A stretch of 64,000 nucleotides of DNA from JALHNI01 sp965229305 (GCA_965229305.1 CBDDIZ010000042.1:620001-684000); one strand, 5' to 3'; shown: positions 17,298 through 27,079, numbered from the stretch's first letter. Notes: a model not told the origin generated them from the letters alone. Program-made: numbers and translations.

Positions 17298-18122
17298 ATG
17301 CGTTTTTGGATCGGACTGGTGGCGGTGGCCTGCTGGGGCCAGGATCTGCCGCCGCGTCTTGCCGAATGGAAGCAGGAGATCGAAAAGACGGGTGGTGGAA
17401 AACTCCACGTCGTCCGGGTGACGGTGGAGACTCGCGACGGTCAACCCACCTATGTGTTGCCCGATTCAACGCCGGATCGTCCGGTGATGGCCCGCTACTT
17501 TGGCGACGCTAACTTCCGTGCGCAGTTCGTGCGGACGCACGCGGTGACCCTCAACTACACGGGGCCTGAAGGGCGCATCGCCTTTATTGTCTTAAACATG
17601 GCGCGACTCAAGGGTAGCGAGGAAATCGTGCTGTCCCACGAGTTCGGCCATGCCTGGCTCCATGCCAAGGGTCTGCGGGCCCCGGCGCTTCCGCCTGGCG
17701 GGGCCGCCTGCCAGGCGATCCACGTGGGCGATATTGTCCAGCACATGCTGATTCGCGAAGAGCAAACCCGCCGCGGCTTCGATTTTCGGCCCGATTGGGT
17801 CGCCGAACTCGAACTGGCGGCTGACAATCTCAAGAAACAAGCGCCGGAAACCCAGCCGCCGGCCGATCCGTGCCTGCGTTTGGAGCGTCTCGCTCATCTG
17901 GTGGACGTCGAAGCGGGGCTCACTGATGAGCAGTGGACCGGCCGGGCGGAGTTTCTGGAGCGGCTGCCGGCGGGCGACCCGCGGGTGGCGGAAATGGGCC
18001 GCCGTCTGGTGCGGATCCTCCGTGTTTTCAAGCTGGAAGAGCCCACGGAGTACTACCTGGCGCTCAGTACGGTTTTGAGCGCTACGCACTTGTTATTTCA
18101 ACCACCTAACGGTACCCCCTAA
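17298..18122 (+). CDS. exported HExxH metalloprotease-like protein, unknown family
   Basis: 274 residues with a signal peptide (MRFWIGLVAVACWG). The sequence LSHEFGHAWLHAKG holds a zinc-binding HExxH motif at about residue 115, and a later Glu-rich helix could give the third ligand (WVAELELAADN). No known peptidase family could be named. The ATG follows the ThiF stop by one base. Its stop lies in the loop of a CCCCC/GGGGG hairpin (18115-18128) just before mreB. Confidence 0.7.
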   Translation: MRFWIGLVAVACWGQDLPPRLAEWKQEIEKTGGGKLHVVRVTVETRDGQPTYVLPDSTPDRPVMARYFGDANFRAQFVRTHAVTLNYTGPEGRIAFIVLNMARLKGSEEIVLSHEFGHAWLHAKGLRAPALPPGGAACQAIHVGDIVQHMLIREEQTRRGFDFRPDWVAELELAADNLKKQAPETQPPADPCLRLERLAHLVDVEAGLTDEQWTGRAEFLERLPAGDPRVAEMGRRLVRILRVFKLEEPTEYYLALSTVLSATHLLFQPPNGTP

Positions 18123-18176
18123 TGGGGGAATGTGCTACTCTGATAGCCGTCCGAACCCCTGTCAGCCCTCATCCCC

Positions 18177-19208
18177 ATGAACTTTCGCTCGCTGTTTAGC
18201 TTTTTTTCGTCAGATCTTGCCATCGATCTTGGGACTGCCAATACTCTCGTCTACGCCGCGGGCAAAGGGATCGTCGTCAACGAGCCTTCCATCGTCGCGA
18301 TTAACAAGACGACCGGCGATGTGGAAGCCGTGGGCAAAGAGGCCAAGGAAATGCTGGGCCGCACGCCGGGCAACATCGTCGCTATCCGCCCGATGAAGGA
18401 CGGCGTCATCGCCGACTTCAAAGTGACCGAGCGGATGCTCAACTACTTCATTCAAAAGGCCCACGGGCGCAAGATGTTGGTTCATCCGCGCATCGTGATC
18501 GGCGTACCCAGCGAGATTACGCAGGTGGAAAAACGCGCCGTGATCGACTCGGCGTATCGCGCCAAGGCGAGCGAAGTACATCTGGTGGAGCAGGCGATGG
18601 TGGCCGCCATTGGCGCAGGTCTGCCGATTACGGAGCCCTCGGGCAACATGGTGGTGGATATCGGCGGCGGCACGACGGACGTGGCCGTGATTTCGCTGTC
18701 CGGCATTGTGTACTCGCGGTCGGTCCGCGTGGCCGGCAATGAGATGGACGACGCCATCACGCAGTATCTGAAGCGTAAGTACAACCTACTGATCGGCGAA
18801 CGTACGGCGGAGCAGATCAAGTGCCAGATCGGCTCGGCCTTCCCGCTCGATAAGCCGCTGACGATGGAAATTAAGGGGCGCAGCCTGATTGAAGGCATTC
18901 CGCGGACCGTCACGATTGACGACACGGAGATCCGTGGCGCGTTGGCTGAGTGCGTGGCGACGATCATGAACGCCATCCGCGTGGCGCTCGAAAAGACGCC
19001 GCCCGAACTTTCGGCCGACATCAGCGACAAGGGCATCGTCCTCACCGGCGGCGGCGGCATGCTGAAGAATCTGGACCGCCGCATCCGCGAAGAAACCGGT
19101 TTGCCGGTTTCGATTGCCGAAGACCCGCTGGCTTCGGTGGTGCTCGGCACCGGACGCATGCTCACCGACTTCAAGCTTCTCCGGCGGATTGCGATCGACC
19201 ACATCTAG
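18177..19208 (+). CDS. mreB: rod-shape determining actin homologue MreB
   Basis: 343 residues, full length. Phosphate 1 DLGTANTLVY, phosphate 2 VVDIGGGTTDVAVISL and the adenosine motif VLTGGGGMLKN are all intact. The N-terminal FFSSDLAIDLG is typical. It polymerises ATP-dependently under the membrane and organises elongation synthesis. First gene of a complete mreB-mreC-mreD-mrdA-rodA block; no clear Shine-Dalgarno precedes the ATG. Confidence 0.97.
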   Translation: MNFRSLFSFFSSDLAIDLGTANTLVYAAGKGIVVNEPSIVAINKTTGDVEAVGKEAKEMLGRTPGNIVAIRPMKDGVIADFKVTERMLNYFIQKAHGRKMLVHPRIVIGVPSEITQVEKRAVIDSAYRAKASEVHLVEQAMVAAIGAGLPITEPSGNMVVDIGGGTTDVAVISLSGIVYSRSVRVAGNEMDDAITQYLKRKYNLLIGERTAEQIKCQIGSAFPLDKPLTMEIKGRSLIEGIPRTVTIDDTEIRGALAECVATIMNAIRVALEKTPPELSADISDKGIVLTGGGGMLKNLDRRIREETGLPVSIAEDPLASVVLGTGRMLTDFKLLRRIAIDHI

Positions 19209-19234
19209 GCCACTAAAATGGCAGGAGGGCTTAC

Positions 19235-20365
19235 ATGGAAGCGTTTTTCAATCGCTACCGGCACCTCTCGCTGCTCGTCGTGGTGGTCTTCGCGCAACTG
19301 ATTCTGCTGGCTTGGCAGATCAAGACTCAGCAGGAAGCGCGGGGAGTCCGGGTATGGGCGGTGACTGCGGTGACGCCGCTGGCACGATTCATCGAAGAGA
19401 TCCGCTATAAGACGGCGCATTTCTTCACCGACTACGTCGTCCTCTCCGGCGTGCAGCAACAGAACCTGGCCATTCGCCAGGAACTCGACCGCTTGAAGCT
19501 CGAGAATCAGAACCTGCGCAACGAACTGCAGATGGCCGACCGCGTCACCGCGCTCGCCTCCTTCACCAAGCAATCGCCCTTCAAGTATCTGGGGGCGCGC
19601 ATCATCAACAATGCGCCGGGCACCAATTCGAAGGTCGTTTACATCGACCGCGGCTCGACCTCGGGAGTGTCGCGCGGCATGTGTGTCATGACGCCCGACG
19701 GCATCGTCGGCAAAGTGGTGGCCTCTTATCCGACGGCCGCGCAGGTGATGTTGATCAACGACACCACGTTCTCCGGTGCCGTCATTTCGCAGAAGAATCG
19801 CACGCGCGGCGTGGTGAAGGGCTTAGGCCACGTCAAGATGTCGCTCGCCTTTGTGCAGAACGAAGAGAAGCTCGAAGTGGGCGAGATGATGTACACCTCG
19901 GGCGAGGATCGCGTGTTTCCCAAAGGTCTGCCGGTGGGCAAGATCGTGAGCGTGAAGGATGGCCAGCCGTTCAAGGAAGTCACGATTGCGCCGTCCGGCT
20001 TTCATGAAGGGCTCGAAGAGGTGCTGGTGCTGATCGAAGGCGGTCATCAGGCGATTCCCGCGCCCGCGCCGCCCGCTGTGACGCCGGCCAAACTGCTGCC
20101 CGAACCGCCCGGTGAGCAGGCTGATCCCGCCAACAAGTTCGAACTGAAGCCCGAACAGATGAAGACCGAAGCCGACCGCGTCCGCGAGCGCTATAAACAG
20201 ATTGAACAGATCAACGGCGGACAACTCGGCACCAGTGGCCGCATTCCGAATTACAACGTCATTCCGGCTGCCCCGAAACCTGGCGAAGCCAAGTCCGGCG
20301 AGACCAAACCCGGGGAAGCCAAGCCGCCTGAGGCGAAGGCGGAAGGCGCGCCGGCGAATCAATAA
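19235..20365 (+). CDS. mreC: rod-shape determining protein MreC
   Basis: 376 residues: a membrane helix (LSLLVVVVFAQLILLAW), a coiled coil (LRNELQ region about 70-100), then the two beta-barrel domains with GARIINNAPG, IDRGSTSGVSRGM and GIVGKVV. It scaffolds the elongasome in the periplasm by contacting PBP2. It has an unusual 100-residue Pro/Glu/Lys tail ending in KPGEAKSGETKPGEAK-like repeats. AGGAGGG precedes the ATG. The stop overlaps mreD (TAATG). Confidence 0.95.
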   Translation: MEAFFNRYRHLSLLVVVVFAQLILLAWQIKTQQEARGVRVWAVTAVTPLARFIEEIRYKTAHFFTDYVVLSGVQQQNLAIRQELDRLKLENQNLRNELQMADRVTALASFTKQSPFKYLGARIINNAPGTNSKVVYIDRGSTSGVSRGMCVMTPDGIVGKVVASYPTAAQVMLINDTTFSGAVISQKNRTRGVVKGLGHVKMSLAFVQNEEKLEVGEMMYTSGEDRVFPKGLPVGKIVSVKDGQPFKEVTIAPSGFHEGLEEVLVLIEGGHQAIPAPAPPAVTPAKLLPEPPGEQADPANKFELKPEQMKTEADRVRERYKQIEQINGGQLGTSGRIPNYNVIPAAPKPGEAKSGETKPGEAKPPEAKAEGAPANQ

Positions 20366-20886
20366 TGGACTTCGCCGAACGCTACGAGCTCAGCCGGCGT
20401 AACCGCATTTCGCGGTTCAAGCCCATCGTCCTGGTGCTGGCGCCGCTGCTGGCCATCCTCTTCCAGCTCTACGTCCCGCGCTTCGCCACCTTCTTCGGCA
20501 TGTTAAATCTGCCGTTGCTGGTGGTGGTGTATTTCTCGCTGATGCGCCGCATGCCGGTGCTCGGCATTCTGTTCGGCGCCGCTGTCGGCCTGGTCCAGGA
20601 CTCGCTTTCGAGCCAGCCACTCGGCGTGCTCGGCATCGTGCAAACACTGGTGGGATATTTCGCCGCCTCGCTCAGCCTGCGGGTTGACGGCGAAAATCCG
20701 GCCGTGCGCCTCTTCGTCAGCTTCTTCTTTTTCCTCTTCCATCAGTTCTTTTACTGGGTGCTTGTGCGCGCTCTGTTGGGTGTCGTGATCCCGGCCGAGG
20801 TGGTGGACAACCTGGTGATGGCCGTCCTGAACTGCGCGGTGGGTCTGCCGCTGTTCGCGCTCTTCGATAGACTCAAGATGAAGTAG
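20365..20886 (+). CDS. mreD: rod-shape determining membrane protein MreD
   Basis: 173 residues, about five membrane helices, with PVLGILFGAAVGLVQD and GVLGIVQTLVGYFAA as recognisable MreD segments. Small size, position between mreC and mrdA, and one-base overlap with mreC make the call secure. It is an integral partner of MreC in the elongation complex. Confidence 0.92.
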   Translation: MDFAERYELSRRNRISRFKPIVLVLAPLLAILFQLYVPRFATFFGMLNLPLLVVVYFSLMRRMPVLGILFGAAVGLVQDSLSSQPLGVLGIVQTLVGYFAASLSLRVDGENPAVRLFVSFFFFLFHQFFYWVLVRALLGVVIPAEVVDNLVMAVLNCAVGLPLFALFDRLKMK

Positions 20887-20892
20887 GCCAGC

Positions 20893-22770
20893 GTGACGCT
20901 TTTCCCCAGTCCGCGAAAACCCGACCACCTCACCGAACGCCCGCTGTTTGCTGACGACAAGAAATTCGCGTCTTCGCAGATCGCGTTCTTTCACTACCTG
21001 ATGGTGGCCGTCTTCTTTTTTCTGGCCTCGGGCTACTGGAGCGTCCAAGTCACCGAGAGCGAGTATTACCAGGAACTGGCGCACAGCAACACCGTGCGCA
21101 GTCTGCCGCTGCCCGCCGCGCGCGGCCGCATTCTGGACCGTGACGGCCGCGTGATCGTCGATAATCTTTCGAGCTTCTCCTGTTTGCTGTCGCGCGAACG
21201 GCTGAAGGACGAGAATCTCCCGCTGATCGCTGAAGGTCTGAACCTGGACTTGGGCGAACTCCGCGAACGCCTGAACCGTTTCCGGCGCCAGGCGCGCTAC
21301 GTGCCGGTGATCATCAAGGAGAATCTGACGCCGGCGGACGTGGCCTTCGTCGAGTCCAACCATCACCAGGAGATGTTCCCGGAGATCGAGCTGATCCACT
21401 CGGTGCGCCGCGTCTACCCCAAGGAACAGTTTTTGGCGCATGTGCTCGGCTACGTGGGTGAAGCGAGCGAAGCCGAACTGGATCGCCCGGAATACGCCGC
21501 CTTCAAGCCCGGCGACATCATCGGCAAAGACGGTCTCGAACGTTATTACAACGACACCCTGATGGGCAAAGACGGCCAGCGCGTGTCGCTCGTCAATAAT
21601 CGCGGCAAGGAACTGCAGGTGATGCAGAACATGGATGCCGAGCCCGGCAAGCCGCTGACGCTGACGATCGACCTCGACGTCCAGGCGGCCGCCGAACTGA
21701 CGCTGCAGGGCAAGCGCGGCGCGGTGGTGGCGCTCGACCCGCGTAACGGCGATGTGCTGGCCATGGCCAGCCGTCCGGCGTTCGACCCCAACAAGTTCTC
21801 CACGCGCATTTCGAATGCGGACTGGAAGGCGATCATCGAGGATCCGGAAACGCCCATGTTCAACCGCGCGATTCAGTCGCGCCTGGCGCCAGGCTCGTCG
21901 GTGAAGCCGCTGGTGGCGTTGGCCGCGCTCGAAGAAGGCGTCATCGGGCCGGATCATGCTGTCAATTGCCCGGGGCACTTCTTCTACGTCGACCACGACT
22001 TCAAATGCCATCTGAAGAGCGGCCACGGCCGCGTCGGCCTGCGCTATGCCCTGGCGCAGAGCTGCGACGTCTTCTTCTATAGCGTCGGCCTGTCACTCGG
22101 CATCGATCGTCTGGCAAAGTGGGGCGAGATGGCTGGCCTCGGCCGTCGCACCGGCATCGACCTGCCCGGCGAATCCACCGGCGACCTGCCCAGCCGCCTC
22201 TGGAAGATGAACCGCATGAAGCAAGGCTGGCTCCACGGCGACATGATCAATGTCTCAATCGGCCAGGGCTACCTCACCACCACGCCCTTGCAGTTGGCGC
22301 ATGCGATCGGCGGCGTGGCGTCGGGCGCCGTGTGGAACCCGCCGCACATGGTGAAGGGTGAGGCGCCGAAAGAAAAGCCGCGCGTCGCGAAGGTCAACCT
22401 GGACCATATCCAGCAAGTGGTGAACGGTATGTTTGCCGTGGTCAACCAGGGTGGGACAGCCACCGAAGCCTGGCTGCCGGGAGTGGAAGTCTGCGGCAAA
22501 ACCGGGACGTCGCAGCTGATCTCGAACGAAACCCTCAAGCGGCGTAATCTGCAAGGCGTGGTGAAAGACAACGCCTGGTTTGTCGGCTTTGCGCCGCGCT
22601 CGAATCCGGAGATCGTGGTGGCCGCGCTGATCGAAGGCGGCGAACACGGTGACCGCGCGGGCATCATCGCCCGCGACGTGATCAAGGCTTACTTCGATAA
22701 GAAGGGCCGTGGCAAGACTGAGCCCGCCGCCCCGGCCGCGCCGCTGACGGCAGCAAGGATGCAGCATTGA
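20893..22770 (+). CDS. mrdA: penicillin-binding protein 2 (elongasome transpeptidase)
   Basis: 625 residues with one N-terminal membrane helix (YLMVAVFFFLASGYW), the pedestal domain (ARGRILDRDGRVIVDN), and a transpeptidase domain: SxxK at S335-S-V-K338, the second motif in LAQSCDVFFY, and K536-T-G-T. It cross-links peptidoglycan during side-wall growth with RodA. GTG start 6 bases after mreD. Full length and intact. Confidence 0.96.
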   Translation: MTLFPSPRKPDHLTERPLFADDKKFASSQIAFFHYLMVAVFFFLASGYWSVQVTESEYYQELAHSNTVRSLPLPAARGRILDRDGRVIVDNLSSFSCLLSRERLKDENLPLIAEGLNLDLGELRERLNRFRRQARYVPVIIKENLTPADVAFVESNHHQEMFPEIELIHSVRRVYPKEQFLAHVLGYVGEASEAELDRPEYAAFKPGDIIGKDGLERYYNDTLMGKDGQRVSLVNNRGKELQVMQNMDAEPGKPLTLTIDLDVQAAAELTLQGKRGAVVALDPRNGDVLAMASRPAFDPNKFSTRISNADWKAIIEDPETPMFNRAIQSRLAPGSSVKPLVALAALEEGVIGPDHAVNCPGHFFYVDHDFKCHLKSGHGRVGLRYALAQSCDVFFYSVGLSLGIDRLAKWGEMAGLGRRTGIDLPGESTGDLPSRLWKMNRMKQGWLHGDMINVSIGQGYLTTTPLQLAHAIGGVASGAVWNPPHMVKGEAPKEKPRVAKVNLDHIQQVVNGMFAVVNQGGTATEAWLPGVEVCGKTGTSQLISNETLKRRNLQGVVKDNAWFVGFAPRSNPEIVVAALIEGGEHGDRAGIIARDVIKAYFDKKGRGKTEPAAPAAPLTAARMQH

Positions 22771-23888
22771 TCATTGCCATTGGCCGGCGTACCGGCGTGA
22801 GCGCCGTCCGGTCGTTAAAGGACCTCGACTGGCCGCTGCTGGTCACCGCGCTCATCATCGCCCTGATGGGCGGTCTGCAAATTTACTCCGCCACCCATGG
22901 CACCAAGCTGGAATCGGCTTGGTGGAAGCACATCGTCAACGTCTGTGTCGGCATCGCCCTGATGCTGATCTTTAGCCGCATCAACTATCACACGCTGCTC
23001 GGGCAAGTGCCGTATCTCTATGGAATCAGTATCTTTCTGCTGCTGGTGACCCTGTTTTTCGGCAAACGAATTCTGGGCGCGCGGCGTTGGCTGGTGATCG
23101 GGGGACAGAGCATTCAGGTATCTGAGTTCGTGAAAATCGTCATCATCCTGCTGGTGGCCTGGTATCTGGTGGAACTGCGGACCAAAAGGCTCGAGTGGCC
23201 GGAGTTGCTGAAGCTCACGGGCATGGTGTTGCTGCCGTTTCTGCTGGTCCGCAAGCAGCCCGACATGGGTACGGCGCTGACCTTTTTGCCGGCTCTGGGA
23301 GCCGGGATTCTGCTGGTGGGGATGCGCTGGCAATATGTGGTGGCGCTCGCCGGGGTGATCTTGGCCCTGCTGGCCGTCTTCTGGTTTTTTGACGCCGACG
23401 GCTATCAGAAAGACCGCATCATGACTTTTATCGACCCGGGTCGCGACCCGCAAGGCAAGGGTTATCAGGTGCTGCAATCCCGCATTGCGGTGGGCAACGG
23501 GGGCGTTTGGGGGCAAGGGGTCACGCGGGGGAGCCAAACCCAGCTCCGGTTTCTCCCCATCGCGCCAACTGACTTTATTTTTTCGACTTTCGCCGAAGAA
23601 CACGGTTTCGTCGGCGTGATAATCGCGCTAGGATTATACTATCTCCTACTTGTACAGATCGTACAAAATGGGCAGACAGCCCCCGACCGGGCTGGAACAA
23701 TTATCTGCATCGGGATAGGCGCCACGTTGCTGTTTCATCTTCTCGTGAATGTGGGAATGGTGATCAACCGAATGCCGGTAGTTGGGATTCCCCTCCCGCT
23801 CATGAGCTATGGGGGAACGAGCACTTTGGCAGTTTTTGTAATGTTGGGACTCGTGATGAATGTCCGGTCTCAGAGATTGTTCAGTTAG
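22767..23888 (+). CDS. rodA: peptidoglycan glycosyltransferase RodA
   Basis: 373 residues of the SEDS family with about ten membrane helices; GARRWLVIGGQSIQVSEFVK, KQPDMGTAL, the catalytic-loop region TDFIFSTFAEEHGFVG and PLMSYGGTS are all present. It polymerises lipid II together with PBP2. The start is TTG 22767, overlapping the mrdA stop, chosen because AAGGA lies 7 bases upstream; a GTG at 22797 is the alternative. Confidence 0.95.
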   Translation: MIIAIGRRTGVSAVRSLKDLDWPLLVTALIIALMGGLQIYSATHGTKLESAWWKHIVNVCVGIALMLIFSRINYHTLLGQVPYLYGISIFLLLVTLFFGKRILGARRWLVIGGQSIQVSEFVKIVIILLVAWYLVELRTKRLEWPELLKLTGMVLLPFLLVRKQPDMGTALTFLPALGAGILLVGMRWQYVVALAGVILALLAVFWFFDADGYQKDRIMTFIDPGRDPQGKGYQVLQSRIAVGNGGVWGQGVTRGSQTQLRFLPIAPTDFIFSTFAEEHGFVGVIIALGLYYLLLVQIVQNGQTAPDRAGTIICIGIGATLLFHLLVNVGMVINRMPVVGIPLPLMSYGGTSTLAVFVMLGLVMNVRSQRLFS

Positions 23889-24190
23889 AGATTAGTTGAT
23901 GAGATGGTGCCCGGCCTCGGCCCGATTCGCCCAGCCGGAGCGACTCAAGTGCGATTATGGTTCGCCACGATATTTGCGCGTCGAAGGTAAACGGAGCCTT
24001 TTTTGTTCGCTTCACCTCCCGGCGTTGCCACGCTGCCCGTTGTTCAACAATTGGCGTGTGACACGGTGAGTTAGTTTTGAGAACGCCCCTGCGGCCTCTC
24101 CTCACTGTGGGAAGACCTGAACCCCCCTCGCGCCCACCCTCGCTTCGCTTCGCCGAGTTGGCCCTCGCCGGAGAAATAGAGGTTTGCCAC
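23889..24190 (+). other. 302-base gap: probable 5' leader of rne
   Basis: No gene is visible. The gap contains TTGTTCAACAA (a perfect 5-1-5 dyad at 24040-24050) and GTGAG...CTCAC arms near 24066 and 24100. RNase E genes in other bacteria often carry long autoregulated leaders; whether this one does is inference. The frame of rne is open from TTG 24077, so a longer N-terminus is possible but unsupported. Confidence 0.4.
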
Positions 24191-27079
24191 ATGGGCAAAG
24201 AGATGGTGGTTTCCGCCGACCGGCATGAAACGCGGGTCGCGCTGCTGGAAGACGATCAAGTCGTCGAAGTTTATTTCCAACGAGCTCAGGAATATTCATT
24301 AGCCGGAAGTATCCACAAGGGCCGCGTGACGCGCGTGCTGCCGGGGATGCAGTCCGCCTTTGTAAACCTGGGGCTGGAACGCGATACGTTCCTCTACGTA
24401 TCGGACTTTTTCGAAGAACACGAAGAGTTTGCCGACGAGAAGCCGCGTGGCGGCTCAGGCGACGGCGAGAACCGCGCTGAAGGCCGCGGCGATCGCGGAG
24501 ATCGTGGGGACCGGGGAGATCGCGGCGACCGAGGTGGTCGCGGCCGGGACCGTCGTGAGCGTTTCTCTGCTGGCCGTCCAGCGCCGACCGGCGAAGCGGC
24601 TCCGGTTGAAGAATTGAAGGCGGAGATCAACCCCTTCGCCGTCGCCCCGCTGGTGGCGGCGGAAAGTGCGGCCGGTTCCGTCTCGGCCGGCGAAGACGAC
24701 CGCCGCCGCCGCCGCCGTCGTGGCCGCGGCCGCAGCGGGTTCCCGGACTCGAAGTTCTCCGCGCCCGTCACCGACGATAGCGAAGAGGTCCTGCCGGCTG
24801 CCGAAGGCGACGCGGGCGAGGAAGTGGAAACCGCTTCCGAGTCGTCCGAAGTCATCCTGCTGCCCGGCGAATCCCTGCGCAAGTACTCCCAATTGAAGGC
24901 TGCCCCTCGCGAAGAGGCGCCGACGGCGCTTTCGCCGCTCCGCTTTGTCGACGACGCTCCCGCCGCGGCTGACGCTGCCGAGCCGGAAGCCGAAATTGAC
25001 GAAGTCGACGAAGCCGAAGGGTCCGACATCGAAGACGCCGTCGCTGAAGTGGCCGAAGAAGTTCGCGTCATCGACACGGGCCTCACCGACGAAGAAGCCG
25101 CGCTCGACGAAATTCAGGAATTGGCCGAAGCCGCGCTCGACCGCGATGCCTCGGTGGTCGAAAGCACGTCCGCGCCGCTCGAAGTCTCCGAAGAAGCGGA
25201 AGATCTCGCGCCGCTGGCCGAAGCTGACGACGAAGACGAAGAAGGTGACGATGCCGCCGCCGAAGTTCTGCCCGGCGAAGCCGTGGAAGACGGCAGTGAG
25301 CCGGCGTTGCCCCTGGCTGGCTTCTCGGCCCATGTGCGTTCGCCCGAACAGGGCCGCTTCCTTCAGCAGCGCGCCCCCGGCTCTGGCCGGCGCGGCCGTC
25401 GCCGTGGCCGTCGCGGCCGTGGCGAGCGTCCGGCGCCCGAAGCAAACGGTGCGGCGCCCGCGATGGCTCCCGCTGCCATAGTGGCTCCGTCCCCCGAAGG
25501 CGAAGTGCTCGAAACGGGCCGTCCCGAGTTCGATGTCGCCGACCCGAGCGAAGTGTCGTTCCGGGCGGAAATGGAGATGGGCGCGGCTCCGGCGCTGGCT
25601 CCGGAAACCGATGAGGCGACTCCGCTCGAAACCGAGCGTCAGGAACTAGGCCGACTGGAAGGCGAGATCCGCGCTCCGCGCGGCGATCGCCCGGAACGTG
25701 GTGAGCGTGGCGACCGCAATGGCCGTGACCGTGGCCGCGGACGTGGCCGCGGCGACCGCGGTGGCGATCGCGGCGGTGACCGCGGTGGCGACCGGGGCGG
25801 GGAACGCGAAGCTCGTCCGGAAGGCCGGTCCGAAGGCCGTTCTGAGGGCCGGGGTGACCGTCAACGTCCGCCGCTGCCCTCGATCAGCGACCTCCTGAAG
25901 GAAGGCCAGGAAATCCTGGTCCAGATCGCCAAAGAACCTCTCGGCCAGAAGGGCGCGCGCATCACGTCGCACATCGCTCTCCCCGGCCGTTACTGCGTCT
26001 ACATGCCCACCGTGAACCACACGGGCGTGTCCCGCAAGATCGAATCCGACGCCGAGCGTCATCGCCTGAAGCAAATCCTGGTCGCGAACACCGAAGGCAT
26101 CCCCGGCGGCTTCATCTGCCGCACGGCCGGCGAAGGCCGCTCCGAGCAGGAGATCGCCCAGGACATCACCTATCTCCACAACCTGTGGCTCGAAATCAAG
26201 CGCAAGGCTGACGCGAAGCCTGCTCCGGCGCTGCTTTACCATGACGTCGAAATCGTCGAGCGCATCCTGCGCGACCAGTTGACCGACGACTTCAAGGCCA
26301 TCTGGATCGACAACGAAGACGTCTACGAGCAGGTGCTGCGCTTCGTGCAGCGCTTGCAGCCGAACTTGGTGAATCGCGTGAAGATGTTCACGCGCCCGGT
26401 GCCGATCTTTGATTTCTTCAACATCACCACTGAGCTTGAGAAAGCGCTCAAGCCGAAGGTGTGGCTGAAGTCCGGTGGCTTCATCGTCATCAATCAGACC
26501 GAGGCCCTGGTGGCGATCGACATCAACACTGGCAAGTACGTCGGCAAGACCAATCGCCTGGAAGACACCATCGCCAAGACGAACGTCGAAGCGGTGAAGG
26601 AGATCGTTCGCCAGATCCGCCTGCGCGACCTGGGCGGCATCATCGTCATCGACTTCATCGACATGGACGAGCGCAAGAATCGCCAGAAGGTGATGCAGGC
26701 GCTTGAAGATGCCATGCGTGTCGACAAGGCTCCCTACAAGATTCTCCAGTTCAACGACTTCGGCTTGGTGGCCATCACGCGCAAGCGCGTAAAGCAGTCA
26801 CTGGAACGCACGCTCTGCATGCCGTGCCCGCATTGCGAAGGCGCCGGCTACGTCAAGAGCGTGCACACCGTCATCGTCGAGATCGTCGGGGAATCGCGCA
26901 AGATGGCTCGCTCGCTGCGGGACAACAAGGACGTCGAGTTGCGTGTGCACCCCGATGTGGCCAAGGAACTCAAGAGCAGCGGCAACAGCTATCTGGAAGA
27001 GATCGAAGAGATTCTCGGTCTGCCGGTCGCCATTGTCAGCGACCCCACCATCCATCACGAAAAGTTCTCGCTCGCCTAA
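24191..27079 (+). CDS. ribonuclease E/G with a ~485-residue insert inside the S1 domain
   Basis: 962 residues. The start ATG 24191 gives MGKEMVVSADRHETRVALLE, matching the family N-terminus, with GAGG upstream. S1 begins about residue 38 and breaks off after LYVSDFFEEHEEF (about 77); residues 78-560 are low complexity (GDR, poly-Arg, acidic and Ala-Glu-rich); S1 resumes at SISDLLKEGQEILVQIAKE. The 5'-sensor/RNase H and DNase I parts are intact: D777 (VAIDINTG), D821 (VIDFIDMD) and zinc-link C879-P-H-C882, with the same spacing as E. coli D303/D346/C404. An endoribonuclease for mRNA decay and rRNA processing. Confidence 0.93.
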   Translation: MGKEMVVSADRHETRVALLEDDQVVEVYFQRAQEYSLAGSIHKGRVTRVLPGMQSAFVNLGLERDTFLYVSDFFEEHEEFADEKPRGGSGDGENRAEGRGDRGDRGDRGDRGDRGGRGRDRRERFSAGRPAPTGEAAPVEELKAEINPFAVAPLVAAESAAGSVSAGEDDRRRRRRRGRGRSGFPDSKFSAPVTDDSEEVLPAAEGDAGEEVETASESSEVILLPGESLRKYSQLKAAPREEAPTALSPLRFVDDAPAAADAAEPEAEIDEVDEAEGSDIEDAVAEVAEEVRVIDTGLTDEEAALDEIQELAEAALDRDASVVESTSAPLEVSEEAEDLAPLAEADDEDEEGDDAAAEVLPGEAVEDGSEPALPLAGFSAHVRSPEQGRFLQQRAPGSGRRGRRRGRRGRGERPAPEANGAAPAMAPAAIVAPSPEGEVLETGRPEFDVADPSEVSFRAEMEMGAAPALAPETDEATPLETERQELGRLEGEIRAPRGDRPERGERGDRNGRDRGRGRGRGDRGGDRGGDRGGDRGGEREARPEGRSEGRSEGRGDRQRPPLPSISDLLKEGQEILVQIAKEPLGQKGARITSHIALPGRYCVYMPTVNHTGVSRKIESDAERHRLKQILVANTEGIPGGFICRTAGEGRSEQEIAQDITYLHNLWLEIKRKADAKPAPALLYHDVEIVERILRDQLTDDFKAIWIDNEDVYEQVLRFVQRLQPNLVNRVKMFTRPVPIFDFFNITTELEKALKPKVWLKSGGFIVINQTEALVAIDINTGKYVGKTNRLEDTIAKTNVEAVKEIVRQIRLRDLGGIIVIDFIDMDERKNRQKVMQALEDAMRVDKAPYKILQFNDFGLVAITRKRVKQSLERTLCMPCPHCEGAGYVKSVHTVIVEIVGESRKMARSLRDNKDVELRVHPDVAKELKSSGNSYLEEIEEILGLPVAIVSDPTIHHEKFSLA
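24486..24540 (+). repeat. Gly-Asp-Arg codon repeat in rne
   Basis: A run of GDR units (about six) within the RNase E/G insert. The RG-rich composition suggests RNA binding or condensate formation; it is also a likely site of copy-number variation. Confidence 0.7.
25749..25801 (+). repeat. GGDR repeat near the end of the rne insert
   Basis: Tandem GGDR units (about four) following GRGRG, just before the S1 domain resumes. Together with the first GDR tract it frames the acidic middle of the insert. Confidence 0.7.

Noticed and set aside
24077..24190. A longer RNase E/G N-terminus from TTG 24077
   Set aside because: The added 38 residues are not family-like; ATG 24191 has the SD and the expected start sequence.
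24486..25801. GDR and Arg repeats in rne as a possible CRISPR or minisatellite
   Set aside because: They are in-frame codon repeats of a disordered protein segment without spacers.
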